A DNA stretch of 64,000 nucleotides from Malassezia japonica (lineage: Eukaryota; Basidiomycota; Malasseziomycetes; Malasseziales; Malasseziaceae). Position 1 is the stretch's first letter, and each line of letters opens with the position of its first letter. The notes under the pieces are model-generated. The model was given only the letters and a program-made list of their open reading frames with translations. It had not been told where the DNA came from and searched no databases. The position numbers and the translations under genes were made by a program. The stretch is taken from positions 1,610,001 to 1,674,000 of the forward strand of contig NC_083370.1 in the NCBI RefSeq assembly GCF_029542785.1, in the 5' to 3' direction. Below are positions 9,816 through 19,954 of this stretch, piece after piece.

Positions 9816-11440
9816 CTACAAAAGACCCTGGCGCTTGAGCAGCTCGTATGTCTTGCGCGTGTATGCCTGTGTGAGTGGTGCGACGTACGTTGCCATGCTC
9901 GTCTTCGATCTCCTCCGTGTCTCCGTCGTCGACGTGCTCGAGCTTTTGCTGCTGCTTCAGCTTTTCATACACTGCGTCAGTAGAAATACGTACAGGCAAA
10001 CGCGTCCTGGATGCGTGTCACGTCGCGGAACTGCACCGTGTTGGGGAGGCCGAGTGCGCGCATGCCAAAGGTGTGCCGCGCCTCTTGAAAGTGCTTCTCA
10101 AAGACCTTGCGGCCGCGGTAGATGTGGTCCGAGCAGATCTCGCACTTGTACTCGACGCTCAGGCCATGCAGCTTGTACATCCAGAACGGAATCGGCTTGC
10201 CGTCCCAGCCCAGGGGAAGCTTCAGCGGGTTGTGCACCTTTTCCGTCGAGTCTGACTCGCGGGCCGCCTTTTCGATCGCGCGCTCGTAGCCCATGCCGCC
10301 GGTCGCGAGCGCCTCCTCGGTCTCGGCCTCGAGCGCCTCGGCCTCGTCCTGGCGCTCGCGGTCGGTGAGCGCGGCCTTGCGCTCGACGTTCGAGCGCGTA
10401 TCTTCCCGCACGGAGCGGAGCTTGCGTGCGAGCGCTTGGACAATCACCTCGTCGCGTGCGAGCGCCTTGGCCTTGGCGAGGCGCTTGGCCTGCTCGAGCG
10501 CCGTGTCGACGTGCTTGGGCGCCTGCGGGCGCAGCTCGCCATTCCGCAGGCGCTCCTCGAGCTTCTTGTGCTTGGTGGACGAGAGGTGCGCGTCGTACAC
10601 GGTCTGCTTGGCATAGTGCCGCTGGCACGCGTCGCACCAAATGCCCTCGGACGGGTCCTTGTCGAGGCTCTTGTCGCCAAACAGCGCCTCTTCCTTGTCC
10701 TCCCAGCCCGGCACCGTGCCGCGCTCCCAGTTTGATTCAAAGAACTCGGCGGCGTGCGTCTCGGGCGCGTCCATATCCTCGAGCGGCCGCGACTTGTGCA
10801 GAAAAGAGGAAAGATAGGTGCGGAGACTCGTCACGTACGCGTGGTAGGCCTCGGTGCGCTTGGTTGACATCGGGACACCCGCGCGCACGCCGCACATCTG
10901 GTCGAGGCGCGCGAGGTACTCGAGGTAGGAGATGCGCTCGACGCCTTTCAGGTTGATGTACATCTCGTACTGAACGTACAAGTCGAGGAAACGGCCGCCC
11001 ATCTCCTCGCCGCTAAATTCGCGGTCCATGATTGAAAAGTCCGACATGAGCTCCTCGCCGCGTGCGAGGATCGACGGCGTGGCGGTCGTCTGCAGCGCGA
11101 CGGCGTTCTCGGGGTATCGTTTGTAGTACTCTTGCACCTTGTCGAGGCGCTTGTAAAATTCTGCGTACGGCCCATTCTCTGTGTCCGTCTCGTCCTGGCG
11201 GCCCAGCGCCTCCCACTCGGCCACGCGCTCCTGGTCGCGGTCTGCGTACATGGCGCTCAGCGACTCGTACTGCCCCACGATCTTGTCCAGGAGCTCGGAC
11301 GAGACGAGCTCCCAGTGCATATTCAGCCGCTTCGACGAAGAGTTCGGCGGGTGGATCAGCGTATCCACGAGCGCATCCTCGTACTGCTCAATCTCCTCGT
11401 GCGTCCTGCGCGCCAGCTCAAACACCGACGTCTCCGCCAT
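9816..11440 (-). CDS. SF3A3: Splicing factor SF3A subunit 3 (Prp9/SAP61)
   Basis: Subunit of SF3a in the U2 snRNP, acting in branch-site recognition in the nucleus. The 526-residue product comes from exons 11440-9994, 9971-9889 and 9866-9816, with two 22-nt introns (9972-9993, 9889 side 9867-9888). Splicing joins DAFA to LYEKLK and ends with the family signature [11 protein letters not shown]. Visible domains: an N-terminal helical region, a matrin-type finger [20 protein letters not shown] near 280, and the conserved C-terminal finger [20 protein letters not shown] near 420 followed by [10 protein letters not shown]. The start at 11440 is the first true ATG. It is divergent from the eIF4A3 gene, with 52 bp between start codons. 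It is noteworthy that a branch-site recognition factor is encoded beside genes full of 22-nt introns. Confidence 0.95.
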
Positions 11441-11492
11441 CGTCGTCGCCAAAACGGAGCCACGTGGCTTTTCTTCGCCGACGACAGCGACG
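11441..11492. promoter_or_regulatory. 52-bp bidirectional promoter (SF3A3/FAL1) with CCACGTGG
   Basis: The whole space between two divergent start codons is 52 bp. CCACGTGG lies at 11460-11467, roughly central. Transcription of both genes must start in or beside this segment. Confidence 0.5.
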
Positions 11493-12767
11493 ATGGCGGT
11501 ACGTGCGCCGACTAACGCAGGACGTGCACACGAATCTCGCGTTCGAGAGCAGCGAGGAGGTGACGGTCGCCCCCACCTTTGACTCGCTCGGCCTCAAGGA
11601 CGATCTCTTGCGCGGCATTTATGCATACAGTGCGTTTCTTTTTTTCCTAACCCAGATTTCGAAAAGCCGTCGGCGATCCAGCAGCGTGCGATCCTGCCCA
11701 TCATTCGCGGCCGTGATGTGATTGCGCAGGCGCAGTCGGGAACGGGTAAGACGGCCACCTTTTCCATCTCGATGCTCCAGACGATCGACACGGCGCTGCG
11801 CGACACGCAGGCGCTGGTGCTGAGCCCGACGCGCGAACTTGCGACGCAGATCCAGAGCGTCGTGCTCGCGCTCGGCGACTACATGAACGTGCAGTGCCAC
11901 GCGTGCATCGGCGGCACGTCGGTCGGCGAGGATATCCGTAAGCTCGAGTACGGCCAGCACATTGTCTCTGGCACGCCTGGCCGTGTATTCGACATGATTC
12001 GGCGCCGCAACCTGCGCACCAAGAACATCAAGATGCTTATTTTGGACGAGAGCGACGAGCTGCTCAACATGGGCTTCAAGGACCAGATTTACGATATCTA
12101 CCGCTACCTCCCCCCTGCGACGCAGGTCGTGCTGCTCTCGGCGACGCTCCCGAACGACGTGCTGGAGATGACGACCAAGTTCATGACGGACCCTGTGCGG
12201 ATTCTGGTGAAGCGCGACGAGCTCACGCTCGAAGGCATCAAGCAGTTCTTTGTTGCGGTCGAGAAGGAGGAGTGGAAGTTTGATACGCTGTGCGATCTGT
12301 ACGACACGCTGACCATCACGCAGGCCGTGATTTTCTGCAACACGCGCCGCAAGGTGGACTGGCTGACGGAGCGGATGCGCGAGAACAACTTCCAGATCAG
12401 CAGCATGCACGGCGAGATGCAGCAGAAGGAGCGCGATGCGATCATGAACGAGTTCCGGCAGGGCAGCAGCCGCGTCCTGATCACCACCGACGTGTGGGCG
12501 CGCGGTATCGATGTGCAGAACGTGTCGCTCGTGATCAACTATGACTTGCCTACGTACGTACCGCGACTGACGCAGCAACCGCGAGAACTACATCCACCGT
12601 ATCGGCCGCTCAGGCCGCTTCGGCCGCAAGGGTGTCGCGATCAACTTTGTCACGGTCGACGACGTCAAGATCCTGCGGGATATCGAGCAATACTACAGGT
12701 GCGTTTCTTTCGCTCACCCAGCACGCAAATCGACGAGATGCCGATGAAAATAGACGATCTCATGTAG
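11493..12767 (+). CDS. FAL1: DEAD-box RNA helicase, eIF4A3/Fal1 type
   Basis: ATP-dependent RNA helicase of the eIF4A3 group: exon-junction complex core in animals, 18S rRNA maturation (Fal1) in yeast. The 393-residue product has five exons: 11493-11498, 11521-11629, 11656-12553, 12576-12698 and 12722-12767. Introns are 22, 26, 22 and 23 nt. The first coding exon is two codons (Met-Ala). Motifs in order: [12 protein letters not shown] (Q motif), AQSGTGKT (Walker A), PTRELA, GTPGR, DESD (the DEAD box variant of the eIF4A3 group), [13 protein letters not shown] and [13 protein letters not shown]. The DVWARG form favours eIF4A3/Fal1 over eIF4A, which normally has DLLARG. The last splice joins YY to STQIDEMP, the family C-terminus. 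Confidence 0.94.
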
Positions 12768-13060
12768 CGCCGGACTTCCGCCCTTGAAGCCCCTTATTGC
12801 AGGTCGCATGCATATTTCGGCCGAAAGTAGAGTCTATTTTGGTTTTCCTGCCACACGTTGCACGGCGCGCACTGCGAATCGAATTTCCCCCTGCAGGGGC
12901 GTGGCGCCGACGCGATTAGAGAACGCGGTATTAATTACTAACAGATTCTCTGCGCACGAAGCCGGGCAGAAACGCACGGTTCTTCGTTTCATACCCCTCG
13001 GATTCCCGCGACGAACGTACTAAATAGGTCACTCGAGACCGGTGCGTTTCTTGGTCCACC
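12768..13060 (+). promoter_or_regulatory. Upstream region of the glucanase gene
   Basis: 293 bp between the helicase stop and the glucanase start. It contains the glucanase promoter and helicase 3' region. I see no gene or clear motif. Confidence 0.3.
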
Positions 13061-15442
13061 ATGTCTTTTTCACCGTCGCACAATGCGCCGTCGTTGCCGC
13101 AGGAGTTTCCTATGGACCAGCTCCGTGAGCGCACGCAGCAGCGCGATCCCTCGTTCGGCAGCGAGAGCGGCGTTTTTTACCCCATGAGCAGCCCGCCGAT
13201 GGATCACCAGACGTACTCGGGCGCACACCCGCACAAGCCCCAGCAACACCTGTCGCCGCATCTGCCCCAGCAGCATCTCTCGCAGCAGCCAGTCCAGCAG
13301 CAGCAGCAGCAGCAGTTCCAGCGCTCGCCACAGCTGGGCGGCCAGGCCATTCAACCGCAGGACTCGTACTACTCACAGGGAAACTACGACTTCACACCTG
13401 AGCGTAGCCCCAACTTTGACAGCCCTGCGCTGGTCCCGGCGAACCTGCAGGCGGACCATCCGCGCTGGGCGTACAGCCCCGGACAGCAGGCCGTTCCCCT
13501 GCGCCAGGGCCCGTATCTGGATGCGGAGCCGGGCATGGACGAGTCCTTCCACGATGCCTCGTCCCTCCGTGGCGGGCGCACGAACGTCTACGGGCCCGAC
13601 TACAACGACGCATTCGCCAACAGCAACTCGTTCTTTTTCGACGAAGGCGCCAAAACGGGCACGCCCCAAAAGGGAGCGTACCCTTCACACACGCCGGTGG
13701 ATAGCTCGCTGGTCCACGGTCGCACAGAGAGCCCGTACGAAGGCGGCATGCCCTTGTCGCCGTCCAACGTCCCTGCTTATGCGAAGCAGCAGAATCAAGA
13801 CTCGTACCCGTCCGGCGGTACGGCGGCTGCCCGTGCTGCGGCCGCCGCCGCGGGCTACACGTCGCCGCACACGCGGAATGCCCAAATGTTCAGCGCGCCT
13901 TCGCAGGAATTTGGCGGACTGAACTCGCCACCGTCGCGGGGCCAGCTGAACAATGCCTCGACTCAGAACCTGCACGCGGCTGGCTCGCCGGGCCGTGGCC
14001 GCGACGCGGAGTACCAGGGCCTGGATGGCAAGCCACACAAGTCGGCCGGCTGGCTTTCTGGCTGGCGCAAGTGGGCGCTGCTGGGCTTGCTAATCGTGAT
14101 TATCCTCGCTGTTGCGCTCGGCGCGGGTCTCGGCGCAGGCCTGAAGAAGCACGGAGATGCCAAGTCCAACATTGCCAAGGCGAATGGCAACAAGGACAAC
14201 GTCGCGAACCCCGATACGACCTCGCCGAAGCTCGCGGCGCTACCGCCGTGGGACTGGACCGACTCGAACAAGAAGGTGTACGGTGTGAATGCCGGTGGCC
14301 AGTTCCTGCTCGAGCGCTGGCTCTTTGAAGACTGGATGGTGCAGACTGGTGGCGCCGATGCGTGGGACGAGTACACCATGTCGAAAAATCTCGGCCCCCA
14401 GAAGATGAAGGACGTGCTGAACAACCACATGGCGACGTGGTTCGTCGAGGACCACATGGACCAGTTCCAGAAGCTCGGCATCAACATGGTCCGTGTGCCG
14501 ATTGGCTACTGGCCCTTTTTTGACTCGAGCAAGGTGAACGAGCCGTACGTCAACGCCTCGCAGCTTGCCTACTTTTCGGCGACACTCAACTGGGCGTGGA
14601 GGCGCGGAATGTATGTGCTTGTTGACCTGCACGGTCTGCCGGGCAGCCAAAACGGCGACCAGTCGAGCGGCCGCAACATGTCGACGGTTGCTGGACCTGA
14701 AGCCGCGCAGAAAGGCAATTGGTACGAGGACCAGAACCAGCAGTACTCGAAGCAGATCGTCAACACGATGCTCCAGTGGATGGACAAGCACCCTGCGCGC
14801 TCAGTGATTGCTGGCTTTACTCCGGTGAACGAGCCGCAGTCGATGGGTTCTAACAAGACGCGACTCTCGACGCTCAAAGAGTTCTACACCTTTAGCATCA
14901 ACGCCGCGAAGAAGTACAACATGCCTCTTGTTCTTCACCACGCATTTGTCGACGACCCGTACAAATACTGGTCTGACTTTATGGAGGAGCAGGATCCTTC
15001 GATGGTCATCTTTGACGACCACCCCTACCCCGCATGGTACCAGACCCCCGAGCCGGAAGACCAGGACGACATTTCGCAAAACATTTGCAAGCTCGGCACC
15101 CAAGGCAAGGACTTTCCGATCCCGACAGTGATGGGCGAGTACTCGGCAGTGACCAATGTCAATACTTCTCAGTTCACCACCGACTACCTCAACACACAAC
15201 TAAAGGTCTACGGCTGGTCCGGCGGCTCGATGTTTTTCAACTTCCGCGCGAATACCTCGGACAACCCTCAAGCTGGCCCGCCGCCAGTAATTGGCAGGAA
15301 GTACTCGCTGCTCGACATGATCCCGCAGGGCAATCAGGTCGGCCAGTTCCCTACCTACCCCAAGTCGGGCTCGGTCGCCGACTTTACCGACGGCCTGAGC
15401 TCCGCATGCGGCACGCGCCCCAAGTACTCTTGGGAGAAGTGA
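13061..15442 (+). CDS. Membrane-anchored GH5 glucan 1,3-beta-glucosidase
   Basis: A 793-residue type II membrane protein. Residues 1 to about 330 are a disordered, Gln/Pro/Ser-rich cytoplasmic part including a pure CAG tract (13299-13316). A single hydrophobic segment lies near 337-360 (LLGLLIVIILAVALGAGLG). The rest is an extracellular GH5 exo-1,3-beta-glucanase domain like fungal ExgD and yeast Exg relatives. Hallmarks: MVRVPIGYWPF, VDLHGLPGSQNG, the acid/base glutamate in NEPQSM near residue 590, DDHPYPAW, and the nucleophile glutamate in MGEYSA near 692. It probably remodels beta-1,3-glucan in the cell wall. It is intronless, unusual for its neighbourhood. Confidence 0.93.
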   Translation: MSFSPSHNAPSLPQEFPMDQLRERTQQRDPSFGSESGVFYPMSSPPMDHQTYSGAHPHKPQQHLSPHLPQQHLSQQPVQQQQQQQFQRSPQLGGQAIQPQDSYYSQGNYDFTPERSPNFDSPALVPANLQADHPRWAYSPGQQAVPLRQGPYLDAEPGMDESFHDASSLRGGRTNVYGPDYNDAFANSNSFFFDEGAKTGTPQKGAYPSHTPVDSSLVHGRTESPYEGGMPLSPSNVPAYAKQQNQDSYPSGGTAAARAAAAAAGYTSPHTRNAQMFSAPSQEFGGLNSPPSRGQLNNASTQNLHAAGSPGRGRDAEYQGLDGKPHKSAGWLSGWRKWALLGLLIVIILAVALGAGLGAGLKKHGDAKSNIAKANGNKDNVANPDTTSPKLAALPPWDWTDSNKKVYGVNAGGQFLLERWLFEDWMVQTGGADAWDEYTMSKNLGPQKMKDVLNNHMATWFVEDHMDQFQKLGINMVRVPIGYWPFFDSSKVNEPYVNASQLAYFSATLNWAWRRGMYVLVDLHGLPGSQNGDQSSGRNMSTVAGPEAAQKGNWYEDQNQQYSKQIVNTMLQWMDKHPARSVIAGFTPVNEPQSMGSNKTRLSTLKEFYTFSINAAKKYNMPLVLHHAFVDDPYKYWSDFMEEQDPSMVIFDDHPYPAWYQTPEPEDQDDISQNICKLGTQGKDFPIPTVMGEYSAVTNVNTSQFTTDYLNTQLKVYGWSGGSMFFNFRANTSDNPQAGPPPVIGRKYSLLDMIPQGNQVGQFPTYPKSGSVADFTDGLSSACGTRPKYSWEK
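13299..13316 (+). repeat. CAG microsatellite encoding polyglutamine
   Basis: An uninterrupted CAG run lies within the cytoplasmic part of the glucanase gene, flanked by other glutamine codons. Such tracts often vary in length between strains. Confidence 0.7.
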
Positions 15443-15494
15443 TCCGTGACATGATGAAATATATAAGTGCTGCATAGACGACTACGATACGGTC

Positions 15495-17981
15495 TTACAA
15501 TTTCTTCGCGAACGTCCCGCTCCGGTTACCGCTGCGCACGTCGCTCTTTCGCTTGGCCGTCTTGGGCATCGTGGTATCCTGCGCCTTGTTCTTGCGCTTG
15601 CGCGGTGCACTTGCGAGCAGGTCCGAGGTCGGGGGCGCGCGCTTCGCGTCGAGGACCGACGTCGCTGTGCTGTAGTCAAAGGGCGCGACGGTGCTCTGCG
15701 CCTCTTTGCGCTGCCGCTTCTTGTCTTTGGACCAGCGAGCCTTTTTGCTTACAGGCACGATCTCGTCCTCGGAGTCGTCGAGCGCCGCGTGGGGAGAGGG
15801 ATCCACAGAGGCTGAGGCGGATGGAGTGGGCGTCGCATCGGCTGTATGCTTCCGCGTCTGTTGCACATGTGCGGCCTCGTCCGCCTCGTCGTCGCCGGCC
15901 TCGTCGTCATCGGCTTCGTCGTCGCCGCTGTCGTTCGCATCCTTCTCGCCGTCGCCCACATGCCCGCCAAACACCTTGCGCAGCACCTCGGCACACTCCC
16001 CGCGGATGCGCGTAAGTGCACTCGGTTTCTGCTCCGGAAGATCAAACAGCGACTTGCGCTTTTTTTCGCCCCCAGATATCGCACCGCGCCCATCGGCTGT
16101 GAGCATGCCGTGAAAGAGGCGCGCGCGGGGCACGGCCATTGGCTCGTGGCGCGCCCACAGCGACGTCTGCACGGTCGGCGCGCCGCCTGCAAGCCGCGCC
16201 TCGGCGACCGCCGACGGGACGGGCACAGCCTCACCGAGATCGTCGGCCGACGCGTCGCCGAGCATCTCGGTCAGCTGCTGCTGAGCGTCGGCGCCCCTGC
16301 GCTGTGCATCGCGGTTGTACGCCTCGATCTCTTCCTGGATTACCTGCGCGAGCTCCGTGGCGCGCTTGCGCACGGCCTGCGCCTGCGCGGGCACCGCACG
16401 CTTGACCTCTTCCGGCGTCGTCGGCATGCGAAAAACGAGGTGCATCAGCGACGAGATCGACAAGAGGTACTGCGCGCCCTCGTCCTCCTCGCGGGCGACC
16501 GTGTCGCGCCAGCGGTGCAGACAGCGCATCATGCGCTCCTCCTTGCCCATCTGGGCGACGGCCTTGTTCTGTGGCGCGGCGCGCGCGAGCTCGCCGCCGT
16601 GCCGCAGCCAGAGCGTGTGCCAGCCCGAGCGCGAGTCGCCCTGCTCGTCCCACGGCTCCTTGGCGTAGACCTTGGACGCGGTGGCCTTGCTGCGCTCAAA
16701 CACCTCGCGGATCGCGTGCTGGCCGCCCTGCTGCTGCAGCTCTTCGCGTAGCTTATCGTAGATATACAGGAGCGAGTGCGTGTCGCTGCGCGCATAGTAC
16801 AGCATCTCTTTCGGCAGCGGCCGGATGCGCCAGTCGGCGAGTTGGAAGCGCTTGTCTGCCTCGAACTCGGTGTAGCGCTGCAGCAGGAACGCGAGCGAGT
16901 GCACCGAAAAGGGGAGCACATTCGTCGCGTGGTACGTATCGAACAAGCAGGTGACATACACGCCGAGGTCGCGCTGCAGCCACAGGATATCGTGGTCCGC
17001 GCCGTGGAGCACGAGGATCTTGGCAGGGTCGGTAAAAACCTCGTTGAGCACCTCGGCGTGCTCGCGCACCTCGTCCGAGAGCGTGTCCACGATCCAGTCG
17101 CCGTACCGCGTGCTCACCTGCATCAGGCACACAATGCCGAGGTACGAGTGCTTGTTGTGGTGCTCCAAGTCGACGGCGATCTCCTTTACGCGGTCCTCGG
17201 CAAGGTGTGCCTTAAGCGCATCGAGCTCAGCCGCAGTGCGCACCCACGCAAACGGGCAGCGGTCCGTCGAGGCGGTGGGCCGACGCACATCCAGGGGCTC
17301 GGGCGCCTGGGGCTGGGGTGTGTCGAACGCGCTCTTTGGCACGTCGGTCTGATAAATCTCGACATGATAAGGATTAAGGCGGGGATCGCCCTCAACGCTG
17401 TACGGCCCGACGATCAGCCCCTCGGCCGTGTCCCAGCGGGGGTCGCGCCAGCCGAGCGGCACCTTGGCATTCGGCTTGCCGAGGCGCAGCGGCCGGCTCC
17501 ACTTGTGGTCTGCGCGGTTGTCCGGCTGCGTCGTAAAGAGGCGCTGGGGATGCGGGATCTGTGCATTGAGAATATGCGCCGGGAGCGGCCCACTCTGCAG
17601 CAGGTCCTCTTCGGCCTCGGCCTCGGCCTTGGCCTTGCTCTTTTCCGGCGCGGCGATCGGGCGGCGGCCCTCGTACTCGTCCAGGTACACGTCGGTGCGC
17701 TCCAGCAGCTGATCAACCAGGTCTCCGACGGCCGTCGTAAAGGTGCTCGGCGCTGCGAGCTGCTCGGCGTCGTCCATGCCAGCCTCGGTCTCGCCATCGG
17801 CGATCCACGAGCGCATTGCGCGCATCACCTGCCCGAGGCGCTCGGTCGCATCCGCGAGCGAGCGCTGCACCCCGCGGTCAATCGAGCAGTAAAAGTCGAG
17901 ATCAGTCGACGACGGGAGCTGCGCGGCGGTCTGCGTCGCAGCCGCCAGCGCGCCGCTCACCTCGCCCAAGCGCTCTTCCAT
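15495..17981 (-). CDS. RRP6: Nuclear exosome 3'-5' exonuclease Rrp6 (EXOSC10)
   Basis: The 828-residue protein processes and degrades nuclear RNA as a catalytic subunit of the nuclear exosome. An N-terminal PMC2NT region (about 1-110) binds the Rrp47/C1D partner in the family. The DEDD-Y exonuclease domain follows: AVDLEHHNKHSYLG (Asp and Glu), LVLHGADHDILWLQRDLG (Asp), and YYARSDTHSLLYIYDKL (Tyr and Asp). An HRDC domain is expected near 470-560 (MRCLHRWRDTVAREEDE). The C-terminal 200 residues are charged and basic with nuclear-signal-like clusters (KKRKS, KRKNK). It is intronless. The start codon lies only 41 bp from that of the divergent RNase H2 gene. Confidence 0.94.
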   Translation of the reverse strand: MEERLGEVSGALAAATQTAAQLPSSTDLDFYCSIDRGVQRSLADATERLGQVMRAMRSWIADGETEAGMDDAEQLAAPSTFTTAVGDLVDQLLERTDVYLDEYEGRRPIAAPEKSKAKAEAEAEEDLLQSGPLPAHILNAQIPHPQRLFTTQPDNRADHKWSRPLRLGKPNAKVPLGWRDPRWDTAEGLIVGPYSVEGDPRLNPYHVEIYQTDVPKSAFDTPQPQAPEPLDVRRPTASTDRCPFAWVRTAAELDALKAHLAEDRVKEIAVDLEHHNKHSYLGIVCLMQVSTRYGDWIVDTLSDEVREHAEVLNEVFTDPAKILVLHGADHDILWLQRDLGVYVTCLFDTYHATNVLPFSVHSLAFLLQRYTEFEADKRFQLADWRIRPLPKEMLYYARSDTHSLLYIYDKLREELQQQGGQHAIREVFERSKATASKVYAKEPWDEQGDSRSGWHTLWLRHGGELARAAPQNKAVAQMGKEERMMRCLHRWRDTVAREEDEGAQYLLSISSLMHLVFRMPTTPEEVKRAVPAQAQAVRKRATELAQVIQEEIEAYNRDAQRRGADAQQQLTEMLGDASADDLGEAVPVPSAVAEARLAGGAPTVQTSLWARHEPMAVPRARLFHGMLTADGRGAISGGEKKRKSLFDLPEQKPSALTRIRGECAEVLRKVFGGHVGDGEKDANDSGDDEADDDEAGDDEADEAAHVQQTRKHTADATPTPSASASVDPSPHAALDDSEDEIVPVSKKARWSKDKKRQRKEAQSTVAPFDYSTATSVLDAKRAPPTSDLLASAPRKRKNKAQDTTMPKTAKRKSDVRSGNRSGTFAKKL

Positions 17982-18022
17982 CGTCGCAAGAAATCGGCTT
18001 AGTCAGCATCCTCCTCGACGCG
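17982..18022. promoter_or_regulatory. 41-bp bidirectional promoter (RRP6/RNASEH2A)
   Basis: Divergent start codons are separated by 41 bp. No CACGTG box or TATA-like element is visible, unlike several other short promoters in the window. Confidence 0.4.
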
Positions 18023-19261
18023 ATGGCCGACGACGCGGTGCCGTCCGTGCGCGCGGCGCCGCTTACTGCGTCGTATACGTGGCGCTCGCCGATACCTGAC
18101 CAGTGCGTGGGGGGCTCGGGGACGCAGCGCGTCCCGTGCGTGCTCGGCGTGGACGAGGCGGGGCGTGGGCCAGTGCTCGGTACGTATTTTCTCTTATGTA
18201 GGTCCGCTCGTCTACGGCATTGCGTACTGCCCCGAGGACCAGCAAGAGGCGCTGCGCGGTGTGGGGTTTGCCGACTCCAAGACACTTACGCCGGAGCGCC
18301 GCGACGCGCTCCTTGCAGCCCTGCTCGAAAACCACGCATCGATGGGTAGGTCACGTCGCTGACCCAGGCTGGGCCGTACGCGTGATGTCGCCTCAGGACA
18401 TCTCCGCTGGCATGCTCAAGCGCCGGCCGCATAATCTGAATGCACAGAGCAGCGACGCTACCGTCATGCTCATCCAGGGCGTCCTCGACTCGGGCGTGGA
18501 CGTGACAAAAGTAGGTGCTTTATCTCACCCAGATCTTTGTCGACACGGTCGGCGAGCCGGGGGCGTACGCGCGCTTGCTGCAGTCGCACTTTCCCAGGCA
18601 TCCGCATATTGAGTGGACCGTCACAAAAAAGGCCGACGCCATCTATCCGGTCGTCGGCGCGGCGAGTATCGCTGCCAAGGTGACGCGCGACCGCTGCATC
18701 GAGCACTGGATGTACGCGGAACGCAGCCTGCCGCTCGAGCCGGGCGCGGGCGACAAGCGCAAGCGCGATGATGAAGAGAGCGTGTACATCACCGGAAGCG
18801 GCTACCCCGGCGACCCAAAAACCGTGCGCTACCTCCAAGAGACGCTCGACCCGGTATTTGGATGGGCCGGCATCGTGCGCTTCAGCTGGGCGACGGCCAA
18901 GACAATGCTCGAAGAAGCCGTGCGGCCCACAGGATCGCGGCGCAAGACAGAGGCAGCGAGCGAGCCGTCTCTTGCTCCGCTCGGCACGGTGCGGCCCGCA
19001 GCCACGCGGGGCTACGCCGTGCGCTGGATCGACGAGCCTGCGACACTCACCGACTTTTTCTCGCGTGGGCCGCGCAAGATTGGTGCGCCGCGCGCGATGA
19101 GCACCAAGGCCAAGAACGAGAAAGCGCCGGAGCCTGCGCCAACACTCCCTGCGCACCAGCAGCTCCAGCGCACCGATACCGAGACGCTGCGCAAGCAGCG
19201 CCCGGCGCTCTGGGCCGACCTGTCCCTGGGTTCGGCGAGCGCCTCGGATTTGTTTGGATAA
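18023..19261 (+). CDS. RNASEH2A: Ribonuclease H2 catalytic subunit A
   Basis: This 390-residue subunit cleaves the RNA strand of RNA/DNA hybrids and removes single ribonucleotides from DNA. Exons: 18023-18179, 18202-18345, 18368-18510 and 18533-19261; all three introns are 22 nt. Type 2 RNase H motifs are VLGVDEAGRGPVLGPLVYG (catalytic Asp and Glu), where the first splice occurs inside the motif, DSK in FADSKTLTPE, and AASIAAKVTRDRCIEHW. An aspartate follows in GYPGDPKT. The C-terminal tail (about 100 residues) is basic and disordered, longer than in yeast Rnh201. Joining all exons keeps one frame without stops. Confidence 0.95.
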
Positions 19262-19337
19262 ACCATATCATCTATATCTAGTCATGGAGGTACTCCCTGC
19301 ACCTTCCAAGGAGCCTCTATCTACACAGCGTGCACAC

Positions 19338-19713
19338 TTAGAAGAGAATCGCACCAGCAATAACGGCCACAGCAGCAGCGAGGTAGGGCAACGGGGTCGT
19401 CGCCAGCATAGCAGCGCTCGTCAGTTTTTTCGCGTCAGCGTAGCCGGCAATATCCGAAGTGGAGAGGATCGATCCCTGCTTGAAGTTGGAGGGCGTGGGG
19501 GTCGACGACGAGGGCGGAGGGGTGTAGCCCGAGATCGACTCGAGCGACTGCTGGGTCGTCGGCTGGCCGCCACCGCCGCCGAGCGCGGCCTGACGGCGGT
19601 CCAGAGGGGCCTGAGAAGGTGCGACGCCTATGTTAGCCTTGGTACATACCCTCACTCGCCACCACGGCCGCGACCAAGGTCAGGGCAATCGCGAGATACA
19701 CCGCACAGCGCAT
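19338..19713 (-). CDS. Small secreted protein, predicted GPI-anchored
   Basis: A 117-residue protein from two exons (19713-19650 and 19627-19338) joined across a 22-nt intron. It begins with a clear signal peptide (MRCAVYLAIALTLVAAVVAS), continues with a short Gly-, Pro-, Ser- and Thr-rich mature part, and ends in a hydrophobic segment (LPYLAAAVAVIAGAILF) with no following charged tail. That arrangement fits a GPI-anchor signal, so a cell-surface location is likely. I recognise no family. Without the splice the signal peptide is lost, which supports the intron. Confidence 0.75.
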
Positions 19714-19954
19714 CGTCACAAAGTAGAGTCAAACGGCGGAGCGGCGAGGACGGCGCGCGCCGCGCTCTGCACATGGCAAACAATGACGTAATCATGACGC
19801 ACTGCATTCGTCACGTGAACTTTTGCCGTTGCACCGCGAAGACGGCCAGGCGGCGATGTTTCGGTTCGCACGACACTGGGATACTTGTACTCTGGTGTGG
19901 CGCGCATTGCATACGAGTGTACCTGTTGAAAAAAAGCTAAAGGTTCCAAAGAAT
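19714..19954. promoter_or_regulatory. Bidirectional promoter with TCACGTGA
   Basis: The region between the small GPI protein gene and OLA1 contains the palindrome TCACGTGA at 19811-19818. An in-frame upstream ATG for OLA1 at 19856 lies within it (see findings). Confidence 0.4.
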
